Shown here: in pieces, positions 55,252 through 60,629 of the stretch
Layout of the letters: every line of letters begins with the position of its first letter
Numbering within the stretch: the stretch's first letter is position 1
Assembly: GCA_028868995.1 (NCBI GenBank)
Contig: JAGWTH010000022.1
Coordinates: forward strand, 1 to 60,629
DNA from: Burkholderiales bacterium
GTDB lineage: Bacteria > Pseudomonadota > Gammaproteobacteria > Burkholderiales > Burkholderiaceae_C
Reading direction: 5' to 3'
Length of the DNA: 60,629 bases
Translations under genes and position numbers: made by a program
Notes under the pieces: generated by a model
Database searches by the model: none
Told to the model about the DNA's origin: nothing
Seen by the model: only the letters and a program-made list of their open reading frames with translations

Positions 55252-56678
55252 AGGCTTCGCCGCCGCCCGTCGCGGCCGCCGCCCGCGCGCCGGCGGCGGA
55301 GGTGCTCGGGGTCACTTCCGGTCTGCGCCGCCGCCTGCTGGTGCTGCTGATCGCGCCCCTGATCGTGCTGGCGCTGGTGAACGCCTGGGTGGAGTACCAC
55401 TCCGCCGACAACGCGGCCGCCCAGCAGGACCAGCGCCTGCTGTCGCTGCTCCCCCTGGTGGCCGACTCGGTGATCGGCCGATCGGGCGACGGCCCGCTGC
55501 TGATGCTGGCGCCGCCCTTGCAGGAATTCCTCAAGGACCGCCCCGGCGCCTCGGCCTATGCCATCCTCGACGCCGACGGCAAGGTGCTGGAGGGCGCGGC
55601 GTGGCTGGAGGACCTGCCGCCCGCCGACGAGCAGCCCGAGGTGCACAGCGAGGAGCACGACGGCGCCACCTGGCGCATCGCGCGCCAGCGCCAGGCGACC
55701 GTGCTGGGCGAGGTGACGGTCGTCGTGGCCGACGCGTCCGACCCGCGCCAGCAGTGGGCCCGCACCGTCCTGCGGCGGGTGCTGCTGCCCAACTTCGTGC
55801 TGATCGCCGCGGCCGCCTTCGCGGTGCGCTGGGCGGTGCAGCAGGCGCTCAAGCCGCTGTTGACGCTCAAGGACGCGGTGGAGCGCCGCTCGCCCCAGGA
55901 CCTGAGCGCGATCGACGAGGCCGCCTCGCCCGAGGAGGTGCGGCCGCTGGTGCACTCCCTCAACCGCCTGTTCGGGCTGGTGAACGCGCAGGCCGAGGGC
56001 CAGCGCCGCTTCGTCGCCGATGCGGCACACCAGCTGCGCACCCCGCTCGCCGGCCTGCAGGCGCAGGTGGAGGCCTGGGCCCAGGCGGCCGCCGCCGCGC
56101 CGGGGCGCGAGACCCTGGCGCTGCCCGTGGAGCAGGTCTACAAGCTGCGTGGCGCCACCCGGCGCACCTCGCAGCTGGCCAACCAGCTGCTGGCCCTGTC
56201 GCGCGCCGATGCCCGCGGCCTGCAGCCGCAGCCGGAGCAGCACGTCGACCTCAAGGCCCTGTGCGAGGGCGCGCTCGAGGCGCACCTCGATGCCGCCACC
56301 GCCCGGCGCATCGACCTGGGCCTGGACGCCGACCCGGTGCAGGTCATGGGCCACGAATGGCTGCTGCGCGAGCTGCTGTCCAACCTGGTGGACAACGCCG
56401 TCAAGTACGGCCGTGAGGGGGGCACGATCACCATCCGTTGCGGCCGCCGCGGCGCCACGCCTTTCCTCGAGGTGGAAGACGACGGTCCGGGAGTGGCGGC
56501 CGTGGAGATGCCCCGGATCCTGGAGCGCTTCTACCGCGTGCAGGGCACCCAGGGCGAGGGCAGCGGCCTGGGCCTGGCCATCGCCGAGGAAATCGCCCGG
56601 GTGCACCGCAGTCACCTCCAGTTGCAGCCGGGGGCGGGCGGACGTGGCCTGAAAGTGACACTTCCCCTGCCGGGGTAA
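55248..56678 (+). CDS. sensor histidine kinase (TctE-like)
   Basis: 476 residues. N-terminal membrane helix LRRRLLVLLIAPLIVLALVN and the periplasmic 2CSK_N-type sensor (HSADNAAAQQDQRLLSLLPL), a second membrane helix, HAMP-like linker, then H box FVADAAHQLRTPLAGLQ, N box LLSNLVDNAVKYG, and G boxes EDDGPGV and GSGLGLAIAEE. GTG 55248 overlaps the regulator stop. TctE-type sensors often respond to carboxylates, but no ligand can be assigned. Between argB and slmA the pair appears inserted. Confidence 0.92.
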   Translation: MKASPPPVAAAARAPAAEVLGVTSGLRRRLLVLLIAPLIVLALVNAWVEYHSADNAAAQQDQRLLSLLPLVADSVIGRSGDGPLLMLAPPLQEFLKDRPGASAYAILDADGKVLEGAAWLEDLPPADEQPEVHSEEHDGATWRIARQRQATVLGEVTVVVADASDPRQQWARTVLRRVLLPNFVLIAAAAFAVRWAVQQALKPLLTLKDAVERRSPQDLSAIDEAASPEEVRPLVHSLNRLFGLVNAQAEGQRRFVADAAHQLRTPLAGLQAQVEAWAQAAAAAPGRETLALPVEQVYKLRGATRRTSQLANQLLALSRADARGLQPQPEQHVDLKALCEGALEAHLDAATARRIDLGLDADPVQVMGHEWLLRELLSNLVDNAVKYGREGGTITIRCGRRGATPFLEVEDDGPGVAAVEMPRILERFYRVQGTQGEGSGLGLAIAEEIARVHRSHLQLQPGAGGRGLKVTLPLPG

Positions 56679-56778
56679 GCGCCCGCTGGCGCCCTGGGCC
56701 CGACCGGCGGCGGCCCCCGGGCGGCGCTCACGGTCGGGTATGCGAGAATCAATTTGCAACCGCTGACCCAGCCAAGCC

Positions 56779-57414
56779 ATGTCCCACGCCGAGCTCGACA
56801 CCCCCGAACCCACCCCCGGTGGCGACGCCCCGGCCGCGGCGGCGCGCAAGCGCCCGAAGCCGGGCGAGCGGCGGGTGCAGATCCTGCAGGCCCTGGCGGC
56901 GATGCTGGAGCAGCCGGGAGCCGAGCGGATCACGACGGCCGCCCTGGCCGCCCGCCTGGAGGTCAGCGAGGCGGCGCTGTACCGCCACTTCGCCAGCAAG
57001 GCGCAGATGTTCGAGGGGCTGATCGAGTTCATCGAGCAGAGCGTCTTCACCCTGATCAACCAGATCACCGAGCGCGAGCCCGCCGGCACGGCCCAGGCCG
57101 GCCGCATCGTGGCCATGCTGATCCAGTTCGCCGAGAAGAACCCGGGCATGACCCGCGTGATGGTCGGCGACGCCCTGGTGTTCGAGAACGAGCGCCTGCA
57201 GCAGCGCATGAACCAGTTCTTCGACAAGGTGGAGTCCTCGCTGAAGCAATGCCTGCGCGGCACCGGCGACGCGGCCACGCCCACCGTGGACGCCCAGGTG
57301 GGCGCCTCGGTGCTCACCGCCTTCATCGTGGGCCGCCTGCAGCGCTTCGCGCGCTCGGGCTTCAAGAAGGTGCCGTCGGAGTACCTCGACGCGGCGCTGG
57401 CCCGGATCCTGTAA
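56779..57414 (+). CDS. slmA: TetR-family nucleoid occlusion factor SlmA
   Basis: DNA-binding protein that blocks FtsZ ring assembly over unsegregated DNA. 211 residues. HTH: RRVQILQALAAMLEQPGAER then TTAALAARLEVSEAALYRHFASKAQMFEGLIEFIE, the SlmA signature. The C-terminal part has FAEKNPGMTRVMVGDALVFE and VGRLQRFARSGFKK. N-terminal 30 residues are Pro/Ala-rich, as in related species. Other TetR roles are less likely. Confidence 0.9.
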   Translation: MSHAELDTPEPTPGGDAPAAAARKRPKPGERRVQILQALAAMLEQPGAERITTAALAARLEVSEAALYRHFASKAQMFEGLIEFIEQSVFTLINQITEREPAGTAQAGRIVAMLIQFAEKNPGMTRVMVGDALVFENERLQQRMNQFFDKVESSLKQCLRGTGDAATPTVDAQVGASVLTAFIVGRLQRFARSGFKKVPSEYLDAALARIL

Positions 57415-57425
57415 ATCCGGTCCCT

Positions 57426-58484
57426 TCAGGCCACCCGAGCCCCCACCTTCGCCCCCGCCGCGACGATTTCCGCCCAGGTCTGGTCGTCGATGGCGATGCC
57501 CGAGGCCTCGCGTTCGCGCCGGGCCTGGCGCTCCGGTTCGCCCGCGAGCAGGACGCCATCGCTGCCCGGCGCGGGCGGGCTCTGCTTCAGCCAGTCGACG
57601 AAGGCCAGGGCCTCCTGCTCGAAGCTGGCCTGGGTGCCCAGCTTGCCGGGGTCGACCACCACGGTGAACATGCCGTTGATCACGGCGCGGCGGTCGTCCG
57701 CCGGCCGGTGCCAGGTGCCGCTGCCGGTGAGGGCGCCGCCCAGCAGCTCGCAGGCGACCGCCATGCCGTAACCCTTGTGCTCGCCGAAGGCGAGCAGGGC
57801 GCCGAACAGGCCGCCCGGCTGCGGCACCACGACCACGCCGGGGTTGGTGGTGGGCCGGCCCTTCTCGTCGATCAGGAGGCCGGGTTCCACCTGCCGGCCC
57901 TCGTTGTGGGCCACGCGCATCTTGCCCTGCGCCACCCGGCTGGTCGCGAAGTCCAGCAGGAAGGGCGGCCGGCCCGCCAGCGGGATGCCCACGCAGAAGG
58001 GGTTGGTGCCGTAGCGGCCGTCGCCGCCGCCGAAGGGCGCGACCACCGGGCGCGACTGCACGTTGACGAAGTGGATGGACACCAGGCCGCGCGCCACCGC
58101 CATCTCGGCGAAGTGGCCGATGCGGCCCAGGTGGTGCGCGTTGGCCAGCGCCATCACGCAGCTGCCCGTCTCCTGCGCGCGCTGCATCGCCAGCCCCATC
58201 GCCTGCTCGCCCACCACCTGGCCGTAGCCGCGCTGGCCGTCCAGCGCCAGCAGGCTGCCGGCATCGAGCTTCACCGCCACGCCGGCGTTGGGCTTCAGGC
58301 CGCCTTCCAGCACGGCGTCCACGTAGCGCGGCACCATGCCCACGCCGTGCGAGTCGTGGCCGCTCAGGTTGGCCAGCACCAGGTTGTCGGCAACGGTCTG
58401 CGCCTCCTGCGGCGCGCTGCCGGCGGCGGCGATGATGCCCGAGACGGTGGTGCGCAGCTGCGCGGCGGGAATCGTTCTTGCCAT
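57426..58484 (-). CDS. Ldh-family hydroxycarboxylate dehydrogenase (HcxB/YbiC-like)
   Basis: NAD(P)-dependent oxidoreductase of the malate/L-sulfolactate/ureidoglycolate dehydrogenase family, 352 residues. Motifs: LSGHDSHGVGMVPRYV, HHLGRIGHFAE, GRYGTNPFCVGIPL, FATSRVAQGKMRVA, NPGVVV and EHKGYGMAVACELLGGALTG. It is close to E. coli YbiC/HcxB in several of these. Co-directional with the altronate-dehydratase gene (11 bases), so it may oxidise or reduce a hydroxy acid of the same route. Confidence 0.88.
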   Translation of the reverse strand: MARTIPAAQLRTTVSGIIAAAGSAPQEAQTVADNLVLANLSGHDSHGVGMVPRYVDAVLEGGLKPNAGVAVKLDAGSLLALDGQRGYGQVVGEQAMGLAMQRAQETGSCVMALANAHHLGRIGHFAEMAVARGLVSIHFVNVQSRPVVAPFGGGDGRYGTNPFCVGIPLAGRPPFLLDFATSRVAQGKMRVAHNEGRQVEPGLLIDEKGRPTTNPGVVVVPQPGGLFGALLAFGEHKGYGMAVACELLGGALTGSGTWHRPADDRRAVINGMFTVVVDPGKLGTQASFEQEALAFVDWLKQSPPAPGSDGVLLAGEPERQARREREASGIAIDDQTWAEIVAAGAKVGARVA

Positions 58485-58495
58485 GTCCTTGCTCC

Positions 58496-60022
58496 TCACA
58501 TCACGGCGCCGACCTGCCAGGGCACGAATTCGTTCTGGCCGTAGCCGTGCCGCTCGCTCTTGGTGGGCTCGCCCGAGGCCGTGGCCAGCACCAGGCGGAA
58601 GATGCGCTCGCCCATCTCGGCCACCGAGGCGGCGCCGTCGATGATCTCGCCGCAGTTGATGTCCATGTCGTCCTCCTGCCTGCGCCACAGCGCCGTGTTG
58701 GTGGCGAGCTTCAGCGAAGGGGAGGGCGCGCAGCCGTAGGCCGAGCCGCGGCCGGTGGTGAAGCAGATCAGGTTGGCGCCGCCGGCGACCTGGCCGGTGG
58801 CGCTGACCGGGTCGTAGCCGGGCGTGTCCATGTAGACGAAGCCGTGGGCCTTCACCGGCTCCGCATATTCGTACACCGCCTGCAGGTTGGTGGTGCCGCC
58901 CTTGGCCACGGCGCCCAGCGACTTCTCCAGGATGGTGGTCAGGCCGCCGGCCTTGTTGCCGGGCGAGGGGTTGTTGTTCATCTCGCCTTCGTTGATCTTC
59001 GTGTAGTGCTCCCACCAGCGGATGCGCTCGACCAGCTTCTCGCCCACCTCGCGCTTCACCGCGCGCCGCGTGAGCAGGTGCTCGGCGCCGTAGATCTCGG
59101 GCGTCTCCGACAGGATGGCCGTGCCGCCGTGCGCCACCAGCAGGTCCACCGCCGCGCCCAGGGCCGGGTTGGCGCTGATGCCGGAGTAGCCGTCGGAGCC
59201 GCCGCACTGCAGGCCGATGGTGATGTGCGATGCGCTGCAGGGCTCGCGCTGCACGCGGTTGGCCGCGGGCAGCATGGCGTTCACCAGGGCGATGCCCTTC
59301 TCCACGGTCTTGTGGGTGCCGCCCGTGTCCTGGATGTTGAAGACCTGCAGCGTCTCACCCTCGCGCAGGCTGCTGTGGGCGAGCCAGGCGTTGATCTGGT
59401 TGGCCTCGCAGCCCAGGCCCACGACGATCACCGCGGCGAAGTTGGCGTGGGTGGCGTAGCCCGCCAGGGTGCGCTCCAGCAGGCGCATGCCCAGGCCCTC
59501 GGTGTCCATGCCGCAGCCGGTGCCGTGGGTGAGCGCCACCACGCCGTCGACGTTGGGGAAGTCCGCCAGGGCCCGCGGGTTGGTGCGGCGCGAGAAGTGG
59601 TCGGCGATCGCCCGCGCGGCGGTGGCCGAGCAGTTCACGCTGGAGAGCACGCCGATGTAGTTGCGGGTGGCGACGCGTCCGTCCGGCCGCTTGATGCCCA
59701 GGAAGGTCGCTTCGCGCCGCGCCGGCTCGGGCTTCACGTCGGCGCCGAAGGCGTAGTCGCGGGCGAAGGCGCCGCCTTCGGGGCCCATGTCGAGGTTGTG
59801 CGTGTGCACGTGCTCGCCGGCAGCGATGGCCCGGCTGGCGAAGCCGATGATCTGGTTGTAGCGCCGCACCGGCTGGCCGGGGGCGATGGCGCGCACCGCG
59901 ACCTTGTGGCCGGGCGGGATCAGGCCGCGGGTGGTGACGTTCTCGACGGCGGTGCCGCCCACCAGCTGGGAGCGGGCGATCAGGACGTCGTCGTTCGGGT
60001 GCAGTCGGATGAAGGGTGTCAT
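58496..60022 (-). CDS. uxaA: altronate/galactarate dehydratase family protein (UxaA)
   Basis: Fe-dependent sugar-acid dehydratase, 508 residues. N-terminal SAF domain (HPNDDVLIARSQL to AGEHVHTHNL), then the catalytic part with ATRNYIGVLSSVNCSATAARAI, THGTGCGMDTEG, GLGCEANQI and LQCGGSDGYSGISANPALG. C-terminal FTTGRGSAYGCAPSPSLKLATN. Its substrate may be altronate, galactarate or another aldarate; both UxaA and GarD share this architecture. Starts four bases after the GntR gene. Confidence 0.9.
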   Translation of the reverse strand: MTPFIRLHPNDDVLIARSQLVGGTAVENVTTRGLIPPGHKVAVRAIAPGQPVRRYNQIIGFASRAIAAGEHVHTHNLDMGPEGGAFARDYAFGADVKPEPARREATFLGIKRPDGRVATRNYIGVLSSVNCSATAARAIADHFSRRTNPRALADFPNVDGVVALTHGTGCGMDTEGLGMRLLERTLAGYATHANFAAVIVVGLGCEANQINAWLAHSSLREGETLQVFNIQDTGGTHKTVEKGIALVNAMLPAANRVQREPCSASHITIGLQCGGSDGYSGISANPALGAAVDLLVAHGGTAILSETPEIYGAEHLLTRRAVKREVGEKLVERIRWWEHYTKINEGEMNNNPSPGNKAGGLTTILEKSLGAVAKGGTTNLQAVYEYAEPVKAHGFVYMDTPGYDPVSATGQVAGGANLICFTTGRGSAYGCAPSPSLKLATNTALWRRQEDDMDINCGEIIDGAASVAEMGERIFRLVLATASGEPTKSERHGYGQNEFVPWQVGAVM

Positions 60023-60026
60023 GGTC

Positions 60027-60629
60027 TCAGGAGGATCGGTTGGCGCGGCGCCAGCTCGCGCTGTAGCGGCCGGTGGCCTTCTTCAGGTGCTGCCGCATGG
60101 CGGCGCGCGCGGCGTCCGGGTCGCGCGCACGGATCGCCTCCAGCACCGCGGCATGCTCGGCGAGCGCCGCGGCCCAGGAGGCGGGATTCTCGAAATAGTC
60201 GCCCAGGCGCTCGAACAGCGGTCCGTGGCGGGCGCCCCAGTAGCCGCGCACCGTGTCGCCCAGCACCTCGTTGCCGCAGGCCTGGGCGACGGCCTCGTGG
60301 AAGGCCTCGTCGCCGGCGGAGGGCTCCACGTCCGCGGCGACCTCGTCGCGCATGCGGTCCAGCGCGTCCGTGATGGCGGCGACCTGCGGCCGGCGCGCAT
60401 GGCGAGCGGCCAGCGCGGCGACCTCGGGCTCGACCAGTTCGCGGGCCCGCATCACCTCCAGCGGGCCCCAGTCGGAGACCGCGCCCTGGCCGCTTCGCGG
60501 CGCCTGCGCCGGGCCGCGCCGCTCGCGCGGCTGCACGTAGATGCCCGAGCCGATGCGCACCTCGACCCAGCCTTCCACCTCCAGGGCGATCAGCGCCTCG
60601 CGCACCGAGGGCCGGCTCACGCCCAGCTG
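60027..60629 (-). CDS. GntR/FadR-family regulator, 5' end cut by window edge
   Basis: The first part lies outside the window; the visible 200 residues start inside the winged helix (QLGVSRPSVREALIALEVEGWVEVRIGSGIYV). They continue with an FCD ligand domain (MRARELVEPEVAALAARHA, GDEAFHEAVAQACGN with metal-type His, EHAAVLEAIRARD). FCD members sense carboxylates, and this one probably controls the dehydratase-dehydrogenase operon it heads. There is no start codon in the window for the full protein. Confidence 0.92.
   Translation of the reverse strand, partial: QLGVSRPSVREALIALEVEGWVEVRIGSGIYVQPRERRGPAQAPRSGQGAVSDWGPLEVMRARELVEPEVAALAARHARRPQVAAITDALDRMRDEVAADVEPSAGDEAFHEAVAQACGNEVLGDTVRGYWGARHGPLFERLGDYFENPASWAAALAEHAAVLEAIRARDPDAARAAMRQHLKKATGRYSASWRRANRSS

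Overview
The window is a gene-dense, GC-rich chromosomal segment from a betaproteobacterium, most likely a Comamonadaceae or related Burkholderiales member (Ramlibacter/Variovorax-like). This rests on gene content and order: petABC-sspA-sspB, tRNA-Thr, a DciA-like gene, an M23 peptidase and secA in a row, a Rieske protein with a KRTWL-type Tat signal, polyhydroxyalkanoate (PHA) granule genes, and SlmA near argB. No species is claimed.

Layout. 1-7,600: pdxA and mscL (convergent), the cytochrome bc1 operon petABC, sspA behind an attenuator-like leader, sspB, tRNA-Thr(UGU), a DciA-like helicase-loader gene and an M23 peptidase. 7,611-10,394: secA. 10,395-14,838: a compact alpha-hydroxyketone quorum-sensing locus made of a CqsA-type autoinducer synthase, a CqsS-type membrane histidine kinase, a receiver protein without a recognisable DNA-binding domain, and a divergent LuxR-type HTH regulator. 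This is the most notable system here; it resembles Vibrio CqsA/CqsS, Legionella Lqs and Janthinobacterium Jqs. 14,885-25,300: an unrecognised coiled-coil protein, coaX, an M14/M20 hydrolase pair, argE, a Liv-type binding protein, a molybdopterin oxidoreductase, a predicted lipoprotein aminopeptidase, a PHA-system protein and an acyl-CoA-binding protein.

25,395-32,124: a storage-lipid neighbourhood with a wax ester synthase/DGAT-type acyltransferase, a TPR-like protein, a TetR regulator, a patatin-like lipase, a phasin with a histone-like tail, and a two-domain fatty acyl-CoA reductase-like protein. With the ACBP next door, these could take acyl-CoA to fatty alcohol and wax ester and coat the granules. 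A 16-bp dyad in the divergent phasin/reductase promoter region is a candidate TetR operator.

32,223-53,590: a surface-polysaccharide (O-antigen type) locus. rmlBDAC makes dTDP-L-rhamnose; manC, gmd and rmd would make GDP-D-rhamnose. Glycosyltransferases, a WbdD-like methyltransferase, an acyltransferase and Wzm/Wzt with an extended Wzt C-terminus point to the ABC-transporter export route. A GtrA/GtrB-like pair, a large multispanning glycosyltransferase, a PIG-L deacetylase and a GNAT protein look like a decoration module embedded in the cluster. A WecA-family initiating transferase diverges from manC. From about 35,640 to 50,600 the DNA is visibly less GC-rich than its flanks, consistent with acquisition as an island.

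53,657-60,629: argB, a TctD/TctE-like two-component system, slmA, and a carbohydrate-acid catabolic operon (GntR regulator cut by the window edge, altronate-dehydratase family enzyme, HcxB-like hydroxycarboxylate dehydrogenase).

Three convergent gene pairs share a single CTAG as both stop codons, and many polysaccharide genes are coupled by ATGA/GTGA overlaps. I saw no rRNA, no CRISPR array and no intact insertion sequence; a short hairpin before pdxA resembles an IS200/IS605-type element end.
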